DNA of 64,000 nucleotides from Bacillota bacterium (lineage in GTDB: Bacteria; Bacillota; Clostridia; Acetivibrionales; DSM-27016). This document shows positions 18,063-25,970 of the stretch, one piece after another. Both the position numbers and the translations under genes were made by a program. Location of the stretch: the NCBI GenBank assembly GCA_023390115.1, contig JAEWDM010000035.1, forward strand, positions 62,001 to 126,000, written 5' to 3'. Each line of letters begins with the position of its first letter. Positions within the stretch are counted from its first letter, which is position 1. Below the pieces are notes generated by a model. The model was not told the origin of the DNA. It made no database searches and worked only from the letters and a program-made list of their open reading frames with translations.

Positions 18063-18404
18063 TTTGATACCTCCATTTAAGGTTTTTTTAGTTTATATAT
18101 TTCGCACACATAAATGGGCCCAAAATACGTATGCGGAATAAAGCCACTGCCTGTTTACAGACAGTAACAAAATCCTGATTGTAAATAGTTTTATGCATTA
18201 AAAATAAAAATAAATAGAATAACTACAAACAAACAAGATAATCCATATAAATTTATAAAATTCAGCAAGGCAGTCAAAAAGTCAGAGTTCTTTAATTGTC
18301 TTTATAAAAGATAAAATACTTGTGATACCGGGGAATTTGTTAACATACAATTGTTTCCTCCCGAATATAAAGCAACCGATTTGTTTTTAAAATTTTCCTA
18401 TTTA

Positions 18405-18419
18405 GTTTATTGAGTTAAC
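18405..18419. promoter_or_regulatory. Putative ROK operator 1
   Basis: GTTTATTGAGTTAAC is an imperfect dyad matching the two other 15-mers in this intergenic region (left half GTTTAT, right half ending TAAC). It lies just downstream of a candidate minus-strand promoter (-35 TTGACA at 18469-18464, AT-rich -10 at about 18444-18439). Binding there would block the transporter operon. Confidence 0.45.
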
Positions 18420-18438
18420 TTATTTCGCGTCTATAGTT

Positions 18439-18469
18439 TATATACTATCACATTTTTACTAATTGTCAA
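18439..18469 (-). promoter_or_regulatory. Candidate promoter of the leftward polyol arm
   Basis: The minus strand carries a consensus TTGACA (18469-18464) and TATATA (18444-18439) with a long 19-bp spacer. It is about 380 bp before the binding-protein gene, which implies a long leader. Rest of 18063-18404: AT-rich, with no other gene or clear signal. Confidence 0.4.
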
Positions 18470-18530
18470 GCAGTTTTAAATCTATTATTTGTGCAATTTG
18501 ATGAAGTTATATAAAGACAGGCTTATATTT

Positions 18531-18545
18531 GTTTATTTGATAAAC
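18531..18545. promoter_or_regulatory. Putative ROK operator 2 (perfect dyad)
   Basis: GTTTATTTGATAAAC is a perfect inverted repeat (GTTTAT, 3-nt spacer, ATAAAC). ROK repressors of the XylR/NagC group bind AT-rich dyads of this type, and a ROK gene begins 420 bp to the right. Confidence 0.5.
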
Positions 18546-18663
18546 CTATTTTTTTATTGGACAGCATATTTATGTCGTTATAATTTATAGGTTTTCTTTT
18601 TTTGCAGCAACAGTATGCATTTCTTTAAATATATCCAACAAGCTTCTTCCTTATATTCTTATA

Positions 18664-18718
18664 TATATTTATGCAAAATAAAAGTTTATCGAAGAAACTT
18701 TTATTTTGCATAAATATA
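18664..18718. repeat. Perfect inverted repeat, 24-bp arms
   Basis: Arms at 18664-18687 and 18695-18718 are exactly complementary and enclose a 7-nt loop (ATCGAAG). There is no long T-run on either side, so it is not a standard terminator. It lies between the two divergent polyol arms, inside an open minus-strand frame (18625-18858) that has no ribosome site and that I do not accept as a gene. Confidence 0.85.
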
Positions 18719-18876
18719 GTATTAAATAAAGCAGGCAAGGCCAAGGATAGCATTGCCGGAACAAATATCTTGTAAATAGCTTCTATATAAGTATGCTTTA
18801 GAATAATCAAAATTACTATAAAAAATAGCTTGACAAAAAAAGCTTTATCCAATATCATAAAAACATAAGTTAAATA

Positions 18877-18891
18877 GTTTATACGATTAAC
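18877..18891. promoter_or_regulatory. Putative ROK operator 3
   Basis: GTTTATACGATTAAC matches the perfect dyad at 18531 except for one base in the right half. It lies about 77 bp before the ROK gene, where it could mediate autoregulation. Confidence 0.45.
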
Positions 18892-18967
18892 AAATATTTC
18901 GTGTCTGGTAACAAAAATAATTTATTAACTTTAATTTTATTATTTTTACGAGAAGAGGCATAGCTGC

Positions 18968-20194
18968 ATGAAATTGGGTGGAAATTCCGAGGATATGCGT
19001 AAAAAAAACCGGTGTACGGTTCTTCAAATTTTATTGAGGAATGACAGCATCTCACGTGCTGATCTCGCAAGACAGACGGGCCTTAATAAAGCTACAATCA
19101 CTAATATTATAAATGACTTTACCCAGATTGGTATAGTCAGGGACGCAGGCTCTGTGATTGCCAGCAATGGCCGTAAAACTGCGGGCATAAGGCTTGATAT
19201 GCTCGATGTTGTTACTCTGGTCATCCGTATCAACCGTTATGAAATAAGCTTCGCATTCTGCAATATCCATGGAGATATAAGCGACATGAGAAAAGAGAAT
19301 TTTGCAAATGATGACGGTATTGATACTATATTGGAGCTTCTTCGCCGAAACACGCAACATTTGCTTGATAACCGTAAAGAAAAAAAGGTAATGGGAATAT
19401 CTATAGCTATATTAGGCTGGCTGTTCAGGTATGACGGTCATATAATCGCAAAGACCGACGGCTTTCCTGAACTAAGCAAGGTTGATTTCAGGGAAGAAAT
19501 GTCCAGAATGTTTCCTGACTATGATATAATCCTTGATCATGACGCCAATTTAAGCGCGCTTGCAGAATGGAACGCTTATACTAAAAATTCAGAAACTGCT
19601 ACAGGGTCGATGCTGAGCATAATTGGAGGCATCGGATTTGGTGCAGGCATAATAATAAACGGAGAGCTTTTTCACGGCAGCAATGGCGTAGCAGGTGAGG
19701 TAGGGCATATGGGAATCAATTTTAATGCTGTCAATTACAGTCCCAACAGCAGCAGCCAATACCGTGGAACTTTTGAAGAGTATGCCTCACCGCGTGCCTT
19801 GCAGAACAATATTCTGGACAGGCTCATGGATTTTCCGGAAACCTCGCTCAATGATAAATCCGGGTTAGACGATATATATGAAGCGTATGAACAGGGAGAT
19901 GAGCTTGCCGTGTGGGCAATGAACCGTATGTCCCGCTTGCTCGCCTATGGCCTTACGGGACTGATATTTATTATCAACCCCGAGGCAGTAGTGCTTGGAG
20001 ACAGAATTATTCACAGTGAGCGTTTTTTGGCAAAGTTAAGATACCACCTTCAGGAGTTTCTTCCAAAGGTACTCTACGACAGGCTTGACCTTAGAATATC
20101 CGAATTTAATGAATCGGGAATTCTAATCGGTGCGTCAATTGCCATGACAAAATATTACCTGGAAACTTTTAAAATAATTGATTTTATTATTTAG
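18968..20194 (+). CDS. ROK family transcriptional regulator
   Basis: This 408-residue protein joins an N-terminal winged helix-turn-helix (about residues 15-65, SRADLARQTGLNKATITNI) to a ROK sugar-kinase-like domain. The ROK signature is visible as GGIGFGAGIIINGELFHGS followed by GEVGHMGINF. The usual cysteine zinc site of ROK proteins is not obvious after the GHMGI motif. It probably senses the polyol or its product and controls the two divergent arms. The start has only a weak GAGG site; an ATG ten codons later is possible. It stands between the operators and the dehydrogenase gene. Confidence 0.88.
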   Translation: MKLGGNSEDMRKKNRCTVLQILLRNDSISRADLARQTGLNKATITNIINDFTQIGIVRDAGSVIASNGRKTAGIRLDMLDVVTLVIRINRYEISFAFCNIHGDISDMRKENFANDDGIDTILELLRRNTQHLLDNRKEKKVMGISIAILGWLFRYDGHIIAKTDGFPELSKVDFREEMSRMFPDYDIILDHDANLSALAEWNAYTKNSETATGSMLSIIGGIGFGAGIIINGELFHGSNGVAGEVGHMGINFNAVNYSPNSSSQYRGTFEEYASPRALQNNILDRLMDFPETSLNDKSGLDDIYEAYEQGDELAVWAMNRMSRLLAYGLTGLIFIINPEAVVLGDRIIHSERFLAKLRYHLQEFLPKVLYDRLDLRISEFNESGILIGASIAMTKYYLETFKIIDFII

Positions 20195-20334
20195 AATAAA
20201 ACATTCTCTTAGGGATAGCATTTCTTACTACTCTGATCAAGTATTATATTATCATTACATGCTATATTGTGTAAATATACCATAAAAATTACAGATTTAA
20301 TATTTTATTACCTAATTTCAAAGGAGTGATACTC

Positions 20335-21102
20335 ATGAGTATTCTGGATTATTTTATGTTAACTGACAAAAAGGCTGTAGTTACAGGAGGAATCAGAGGG
20401 ATAGGTAAGGCATCTGCAATTGCGCTTGCCGAGGCAGGCGCAGATGTTGCAATTCTTGATATACTTGAAGATAGTGAGACGTTAAATCAAATCAAGAAGC
20501 TTGGAAGAGAGGCTTTTTCCATTAAAGTAGATCTGACAAAGGAATCCGAAGTAAATGAAGCCTTTGCGCGGATTAAAAATGAATTCGGGCGCATTGACAT
20601 AGTCCATAACAATGCAGGTATCGCATACTGTGTAAAGTGTGAGGATATGACCTTTGAGGAATGGCGCAAGGTAATAGCCATAGATCTTGATGCTGTCTTC
20701 CTTGTAGCCAGGGCTGCCGGAAGGCATATGATAGAAGATGGAAACGGTGGTTCTATCATAAACACCGGCTCAATGTCCGGTATTATTGTAAATTATCCAC
20801 AGGAGCAGGTTGCATATAATGCGGCAAAGGCAGGTGTAATTCATCTGACAAAATCTCTGGCATGTGAATGGGCCAAACACAATATAAGGGTAAATTGCAT
20901 AAGCCCCGGGTACATCTGTACAGATATGACTCCGCCCACTTCAAACAAAGCATGGATGGACACATGGTTTGCAATGTCTCCGATAAAACGTCTGGGTACT
21001 CCCAATGAACTGGCAGGTGCAGTCCTTTATCTTGCAAGCAGTGCTTCGTCCTTCACTACCGGCTGCAATATAGTTATCGACGGCGGTTACTGCTGCTATT
21101 AA
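20335..21102 (+). CDS. Short-chain dehydrogenase/reductase
   Basis: This 255-residue classical SDR has the cofactor motif VTGGIRGIGKASAIA and the structural NNAG motif. The catalytic Ser is in NTGSMSG and the YxxxK pair in VAYNAAKAG. It resembles polyol/ketose oxidoreductases such as arabinitol, sorbose or gluconate dehydrogenases, but the substrate is not certain. AAGGAGTG 6-8 nt before the ATG at 20335 sets the start; a GTG three codons earlier lies inside that site. It begins the metabolic part of the rightward arm. Confidence 0.88.
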   Translation: MSILDYFMLTDKKAVVTGGIRGIGKASAIALAEAGADVAILDILEDSETLNQIKKLGREAFSIKVDLTKESEVNEAFARIKNEFGRIDIVHNNAGIAYCVKCEDMTFEEWRKVIAIDLDAVFLVARAAGRHMIEDGNGGSIINTGSMSGIIVNYPQEQVAYNAAKAGVIHLTKSLACEWAKHNIRVNCISPGYICTDMTPPTSNKAWMDTWFAMSPIKRLGTPNELAGAVLYLASSASSFTTGCNIVIDGGYCCY

Positions 21103-21122
21103 ATAAAGAAAGGATGATTACA

Positions 21123-21965
21123 ATGAATGTACAGAGAGTCAGAGAACTTCACAGTATTGCTCAAAACTTAAGGATAACAGGCCTCAAAATGGTTCAAAGC
21201 GCCCATTCCGGACATATAGGAGGTGCCTTTTCCCTTTCGGAGATTATGTCTGTTCTGTATTTTGAAAAAATGAATATCCGTCCCGAGGATCCCCAATGGG
21301 AAGACAGGGACAGGTTTGTTCTTTCAAAAGGCCATGCGACGGTAGCTCTATACCCTACCCTTGCTACCCGCGGATTTTTCCCTATTGAAGACCTGAGCAC
21401 CTTCAGGAATATCGACAGCTACCTCTCGGGGCACGCTGAGATGAAGCACGTGCCCGGTGTAGACATGTCTACCGGCTCACTCGGTCAGGGCCTGTCAACG
21501 GCCGTAGGCATGGCTCTTGCCGCTAAACAGCTTGGTAAAAAATACACCACCTATGCTATACTTGGCGACGGTGAAATTGCCGAAGGACAGATATGGGAAG
21601 CATTCATGTTTGCAGCAGCCCGCAAGCTCGACAACCTCATAGTAATCTTAGATTCAAATAAGGTGCAGCTTGACGGAACCATTGAAGAAATCCTTGATAC
21701 AGGTGATATTGCAAAGAAATTCTTAAGCTTCGGATTCCATGTAATATCTGTTGACGGACATGATGTACAGGAAATTGCCGTTGCTATCGATGAGGGCAAA
21801 TCTATAGAGGGAAAGCCTGCAATAATCATAGCCAACACCGTTAAAGGCAAGGGCATTTCGTTCATGGAAGGCAAATCGAAATGGCATGGTAAAACTCCGA
21901 ATGATGAAGAATTTAAAATAGCCTTTGAAGAATTATATAAGAAAAAATCTGAACTGGAGGGTTGA
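21123..21965 (+). CDS. Transketolase, N-terminal subunit
   Basis: This 280-residue protein is the N-terminal half of a split transketolase. It carries the thiamine-diphosphate binding domain: GDGEIAEGQIWEAFMFA followed by LDSN, with the substrate-site histidines in SAHSGHIGGAFS and LSKGHA. It needs the next gene product to complete the active site. It would move two-carbon units between sugar phosphates and so connect a pentulose phosphate to glycolysis. AAAGG 9 nt upstream of 21123 favours that ATG over the one at 21114. Confidence 0.93.
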   Translation: MNVQRVRELHSIAQNLRITGLKMVQSAHSGHIGGAFSLSEIMSVLYFEKMNIRPEDPQWEDRDRFVLSKGHATVALYPTLATRGFFPIEDLSTFRNIDSYLSGHAEMKHVPGVDMSTGSLGQGLSTAVGMALAAKQLGKKYTTYAILGDGEIAEGQIWEAFMFAAARKLDNLIVILDSNKVQLDGTIEEILDTGDIAKKFLSFGFHVISVDGHDVQEIAVAIDEGKSIEGKPAIIIANTVKGKGISFMEGKSKWHGKTPNDEEFKIAFEELYKKKSELEG

Positions 21966-21967
21966 AA

Positions 21968-22909
21968 ATGGCTGGTAAAATAGCAACAAGACACGCATAT
22001 GGAGAAGCATTGTCCGAAATCGGGAAGGATCCTAAAGTCGTCGCGCTTGATGCCGACGTTTCAACATGCACAATGTCATGCATGTTTGGCGATAAATATC
22101 CTGACCGTTTTTATAACGTAGGTATTGCGGAAGCCAACATGGTTGGAATCGCCGCCGGTATGTCCACGCTTGGGCAGGTGCCATTTGTCCATACCTTTGC
22201 GATGTTCGCAGCCGGAAGGACATATGACCAGATCAGGAATACTTTAGCCTATCCCCATCTCAATGTTAAGGTTGTTGGAACTCATGCAGGCCTGACCGTC
22301 GGAGAGGATGGTGCCACACACCAATGTCTTGAGGATCTCGGGCTTATGCGTGCCATCCCCGAAATGGTTGTCATTTGCCCCTGTGACGGAAATGAAACAA
22401 AGGAAGCCGTACGTGCAATAGCAAATTATAACGGCCCCTGTTATTTGAGGCTTGGAAGGCTGGCCGTTGACGTTGTAACCGAATTCCCCGGCTATAAATT
22501 TGAAATAGGTAAAGCTCAATATTTAAAGAACGGCACGGATGCTACCATAATTGCAACCGGAATAATGGTACAAATATCACTTAAGGCTGCCGCAGAGCTG
22601 GAGAAGGAAAATATCAATGTTCGAGTGCTTAATATGCATACTATCAAGCCTATTGACAAGAATGCTATTATAATTGCTGCAAAAGAAACAGGAGCCATTG
22701 TAACCGCCGAGGAGCACAATGTTTTGACAGGCCTTGGAAGTGCCGTCAGTGAGGTAGTCACTGATACAGTTCCCGTTCCGGTGTTGAAAGTGGGCACAGA
22801 GGATACTTTCGGTAAATCCGGCAATGCTGAAGCACTGATGGAGAGATTCGGACTGAACAAGGAAAATATAATTGAAAAGGTTAAAAAAGCAATTACCATG
22901 AAAAAATAA
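21968..22909 (+). CDS. Transketolase, C-terminal subunit
   Basis: This 313-residue C-terminal half contains the pyrimidine-binding domain. The catalytic Glu lies in VGIAEANMVGIAAGM, and the C-terminal transketolase domain includes TAEEHNVLTGLGSAVSE. Its start lies 2 nt after the N-subunit stop, with GGAGG spanning the end of that gene, so the subunits are coupled. A terminator follows. Split transketolases are common in clostridial sugar operons. Confidence 0.93.
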   Translation: MAGKIATRHAYGEALSEIGKDPKVVALDADVSTCTMSCMFGDKYPDRFYNVGIAEANMVGIAAGMSTLGQVPFVHTFAMFAAGRTYDQIRNTLAYPHLNVKVVGTHAGLTVGEDGATHQCLEDLGLMRAIPEMVVICPCDGNETKEAVRAIANYNGPCYLRLGRLAVDVVTEFPGYKFEIGKAQYLKNGTDATIIATGIMVQISLKAAAELEKENINVRVLNMHTIKPIDKNAIIIAAKETGAIVTAEEHNVLTGLGSAVSEVVTDTVPVPVLKVGTEDTFGKSGNAEALMERFGLNKENIIEKVKKAITMKK

Positions 22910-22941
22910 TTGTTATTGGCTAAAACAGAAAAATATATAAT

Positions 22942-22974
22942 AAAAAGTCTGGTGGATTTTCCGCTGGACTTTTT
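22942..22974 (+). terminator. Rho-independent terminator after the transketolase
   Basis: A 14-bp stem with three G-U wobbles and a 5-nt loop (22942-22955 with 22961-22974) ends in a run of T. It separates the transketolase genes from the cupin gene. Confidence 0.8.
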
Positions 22975-23073
22975 ATAAAAGAAAGTATAGACTTTTTATG
23001 TAATATAGGTTGCTGTAACGACAGATTAATATTCAGAAAAATTCACTTTATTTTACAAGGAAGGATTGGTATC

Positions 23074-23556
23074 ATGAGACAAATTAAAGCAGAAAAACTT
23101 ACAGTAGAAGGATTTGCTCCGTTTGGCAGCTTCTCCTGCATCACAGAGCCAAAAGGAAATCACCTCGGGGATTTTTATAATGATCAGGTTATATTCCCTG
23201 TGTCAGGAAGCATGCCCGTTGCATTTTCACCTTTGGTTATACACAAGCCATCCAAAATGGTGGTAACCACCGCAGAATATCATAATACGACGGGTGAGTG
23301 CATAGTAACTATAGATGACGATGTTGTACTACATGTCGCTCCTCCTTCAAGCTCACCGGTTCCGGAGCTGACAAAGGCATTCGTTGTTCCAAAGGGAACG
23401 GTAGTTCAAATGAAGACGGGAGTATGGCATTTTGCGTGCCTTCCTGTAAACCTTAAGACAGCTCATGTACTCATTATCCTTCCCGAACGCATCTATAAGA
23501 ATGATTGTGTTGTAGTTGAATATGAAGAAAAGGATTATGTCGAGATCGTTTTATAA
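23074..23556 (+). CDS. AllA-like cupin (ureidoglycolate lyase family)
   Basis: This 160-residue protein shows the all-beta cupin layout of ureidoglycolate lyase relatives. It opens with EKLTVEGFAPFGSFSCI and later has VVPKGTVVQMKTGVWHFACL, where His and the acidic or aromatic residues would line the metal pocket. True ureidoglycolate lyase belongs to allantoin breakdown, but no other purine genes are nearby. In this setting it more likely acts on a sugar or polyol derivative, or is regulatory. It has a good AAGGA site and its own leader after the terminator. Confidence 0.65.
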   Translation: MRQIKAEKLTVEGFAPFGSFSCITEPKGNHLGDFYNDQVIFPVSGSMPVAFSPLVIHKPSKMVVTTAEYHNTTGECIVTIDDDVVLHVAPPSSSPVPELTKAFVVPKGTVVQMKTGVWHFACLPVNLKTAHVLIILPERIYKNDCVVVEYEEKDYVEIVL

Positions 23557-23584
23557 TGGATTCGCAGCTCTGTGCTTTTATAAA

Positions 23585-23620
23585 GGCTTTAAGAGGTGTA
23601 TTTTTATACCTCTTAAAGCC
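23585..23620. terminator. Terminator between convergent genes
   Basis: A perfect 13-bp stem (23585-23597 with 23608-23620) with a 10-nt AT loop sits between the cupin gene and the convergent DUF4097 gene. The T-run is weak on the plus strand. Confidence 0.6.
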
Positions 23621-23637
23621 AGCTTGTTCTTTCCCGG

Positions 23638-24705
23638 TTAGTTTAATATGCTTATACCTCCGGATACCGTGCTTATGTTTATATCAGCACCTCCCGAGCC
23701 AACCCTGCCATTTACTTTCTTTTTTGAAGCAGCCTCATTCTCCCGGCTCATGTCAAACCTGTTTGTTATATATCCTGAAGTAGAGCCGGCGTTTAAGTTA
23801 AAAGAAGCTTCTTCGTCGAGTGTCACATTAACAGAGCCTGAAATGGAGCTGAATTTATATTCTCCGCTGTCGTCTATCCTTTCAGCCTCTACATGTATGC
23901 CCCCCGATGTCGTACGAAAATCGGATATACTCCCAAGGTAAGTACCGCTTACATTTATGCTCCCGGATATAGTTGAAGCAGTCATACTTCCCTCTATATC
24001 ATCCGCTTTAATTCTTCCTGAGGTAGTCCTGCATTTTACTCCGCCAACTGCCTGTTCCAGAGTGATCTCCCCTGAAATGGTTTGTAGTGTCATACTTCCT
24101 TTAGAATCTTCGATATCTATTCCCCCTGATGTTGTCTCTGCGCTAAATTTTTCCGATGCGGAGCTTCTTATCTCAATTCTGCCCGACACCGAAGATAAAT
24201 TCAGCTCTTTAACACCCTTAAGGTCTGAGGCTCTTATATCTCCCGATGTTGAATTTCCGCTTATAATCTCGGCATTTTTGGGAACTGCAATCTCCAAATT
24301 TACTGTCTGCCTGTTAACACCCCACACTCCCGTAATATATTTTACATTTACGCTTATATTTCCGTTATTATTATCCACATCAATCTTTATTTTATCAATA
24401 AGCTGCTCTAAATCCTTTTGGCTCCCTCCACCCTTTACGCTCTTTAATGCCGTTATCTGAACGGAATCCTCTTCCCATGATTTAAATACTATTTCTCCGC
24501 CTGTATTGGCAACAACAAGCCTTCCGTTTTCCTTAAAGGGTTCGCTTATTACCTCCGCCTTTTCAAGAGAATTATTGCCCCCTGGCCATTCAAAGGACTC
24601 TCTTTCGTTAAAGGAAATTATCTTCTTTCCGTTTATTGATAGCGCACATCCCGAAAATATCACAAGCAGCATGCCTGATATAAAAATCAATACAAATTTT
24701 TTCAT
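23638..24705 (-). CDS. DUF4097 beta-repeat lipoprotein
   Basis: This 355-residue protein has a lipoprotein signal (hydrophobic core, then FSGC at about residue 19). The rest is a repeated beta-strand pattern with turns such as TTSGGIDIEDS, TISGEITLEQA, TTSGRIKADDI and SISGSVNVTLD about every 18-20 residues. This matches the right-handed beta-solenoid of DUF4097 putative adhesins. It is probably anchored on the outer face of the membrane. Its function is unknown; relatives often accompany membrane-stress genes. It appears monocistronic. Confidence 0.82.
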   Translation of the reverse strand: MKKFVLIFISGMLLVIFSGCALSINGKKIISFNERESFEWPGGNNSLEKAEVISEPFKENGRLVVANTGGEIVFKSWEEDSVQITALKSVKGGGSQKDLEQLIDKIKIDVDNNNGNISVNVKYITGVWGVNRQTVNLEIAVPKNAEIISGNSTSGDIRASDLKGVKELNLSSVSGRIEIRSSASEKFSAETTSGGIDIEDSKGSMTLQTISGEITLEQAVGGVKCRTTSGRIKADDIEGSMTASTISGSINVSGTYLGSISDFRTTSGGIHVEAERIDDSGEYKFSSISGSVNVTLDEEASFNLNAGSTSGYITNRFDMSRENEAASKKKVNGRVGSGGADINISTVSGGISILN

Positions 24706-24917
24706 AGAGCAATTACCCCTTAAAACCTTTCATGATATATAAGAATAGTACGATATATCTTTTAATTTGTCTGCAAAAAATTCAGCTTCTGTATAATTAT
24801 TAAATCGAAACCGGAAAGCTATCCAGTTCCCGTAACTGATCTTCTCTCCGGCAGGCAGAGCCTTGAATTCTCATGCCTGGTGCTTTCTAACACTTTGTCT
24901 GCCAGAAATTTGACGCA

Positions 24918-24998
24918 TTAAAAAGCACCGGTAAACAGGCCTGCTAAAGCAAGCAAAAAAACAATTACACCTATAGTAGTTTTTATTGCATTCTTCAT
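24918..24998 (-). CDS. 26-residue single-span membrane peptide
   Basis: A short minus-strand frame has a strong ribosome site (GGGAGG, 8 nt before the ATG). It encodes MKNAIKTTIGVIVFFLLALAG in outline: a basic N-terminus, one hydrophobic span from about residue 8 to 22, and a short tail ending TGAF. I do not recognise it. It may be a small membrane regulator or a toxin of the type I sort. The remaining 24706-24917 holds nothing I can name. Confidence 0.5.
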   Translation of the reverse strand: MKNAIKTTIGVIVFLLALAGLFTGAF

Positions 24999-25018
24999 AA
25001 TATATTGCCTCCCTTAGT

Positions 25019-25075
25019 CAAAGTTTTCTTCGGAAAGTCAAGTTTCCTCTGGAAAGTCAAGTTTCCCTCGCGAAA
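25019..25075. repeat. Three short tandem repeats upstream of the small peptide
   Basis: Three imperfect units of 18-20 bp (25019-25038, 25039-25057, 25058-25075) share CAAGTTTCCTCTGGAAAGT. Each unit contains a small GGAAA/TTTCC dyad. On the minus strand they sit in the leader of the 26-residue peptide, 21-77 bp before its ATG, and include repeated TTGACT. Confidence 0.75.
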
Positions 25076-25147
25076 AAATTTTTCCTATATGCAATATATT
25101 AAGGGATGCAATTATATGTTACATAATATGTTTATTTATGAGAAGCA

Positions 25148-25831
25148 TCAACCATTCATCAGGCCTCTTTCCGTTAAGCTGGTATACCTGTCACCCGCCA
25201 CTATAATATGGTCAATTACTTTAATTGATATTGCCTCAAGTGCCATGAGTATTCTTTTAGTTGCTTCAAGGTCTGAGTGAGACGGCCTTAAGCTGCCTCC
25301 GGGATGATTATGTGCAAGTATTATGCTGCTGGCCTGATGCCTCAGCGCAGCCTCAACAATCAATCTTGGATACACAGGTGCTTCATTTATTGTACCCTCA
25401 TGTACCAGAGCAGAATAATTTACCCTGTTTTGAGAATCCAGGCATATTACAAAAAAAGCCTCATAAATCCTGCCTGCAAACAGAGAAACAGCATACTCCC
25501 CCGCTTTTAGCGAGCTGTTGAGAAGGGGCTTGTCTCCCCACTTATCTTTAAAATATCTTCTTGCCAGCGATGGAATAAGAGATGCCAGAATTGCCGTATT
25601 CTCACTGACTCCGCATCTTTTGCAAATATCCTCCGGGCTGGCCTCAAACAGCCCTGAAAGAGATCCAAATTCCTTTATCATTTTATGCGCAAGCTCATTT
25701 GTATCCCTCATAGGTATGCAGAAAAAAAGAAGCATTTCCAGCACCTGATGATCCTCAAATGCATCAAGCCCTTCCCTTAAATACCTCGCTTTTACCCTTT
25801 GCCGGTGCCCTTCATGCAGCTTTTTATCCAT
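25148..25831 (-). CDS. radC: RadC family JAB-domain protein
   Basis: This is a 227-residue RadC/UPF0758 protein. An N-terminal helix-hairpin-helix region (about 20-75) is followed by the JAB/JAMM-like metalloprotein domain with HNHPGGSLRPSHSD, the His/His/Asp metal site. The name radC is historical; a direct role in repair was not confirmed. GGAGG lies 6 nt before the second of two adjacent ATGs, which I take as the start. It is downstream of the DUF421 gene on the same strand, with a 136-bp gap. Confidence 0.9.
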   Translation of the reverse strand: MDKKLHEGHRQRVKARYLREGLDAFEDHQVLEMLLFFCIPMRDTNELAHKMIKEFGSLSGLFEASPEDICKRCGVSENTAILASLIPSLARRYFKDKWGDKPLLNSSLKAGEYAVSLFAGRIYEAFFVICLDSQNRVNYSALVHEGTINEAPVYPRLIVEAALRHQASSIILAHNHPGGSLRPSHSDLEATKRILMALEAISIKVIDHIIVAGDRYTSLTERGLMNG

Positions 25832-25970
25832 CATTTCCCTCCAGGCAAGAATAGTTTATGCAAAACGCTCTGCAATCATCTCCTACCTCCACATATTCTC
25901 CGCCTTACATTAAATTCCCTCCCTGCTGAAGCAAATTCCACCGCATGGTTAAATAAAAGGTTTGATGTTT

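Noticed and set aside
18625..18858. Minus-strand frame of 77 hydrophobic residues in the polyol regulatory region
   Set aside because: It has no ribosome site, lies in very AT-rich DNA, and contains the 24-bp-arm inverted repeat; chance hydrophobic frames are common there.
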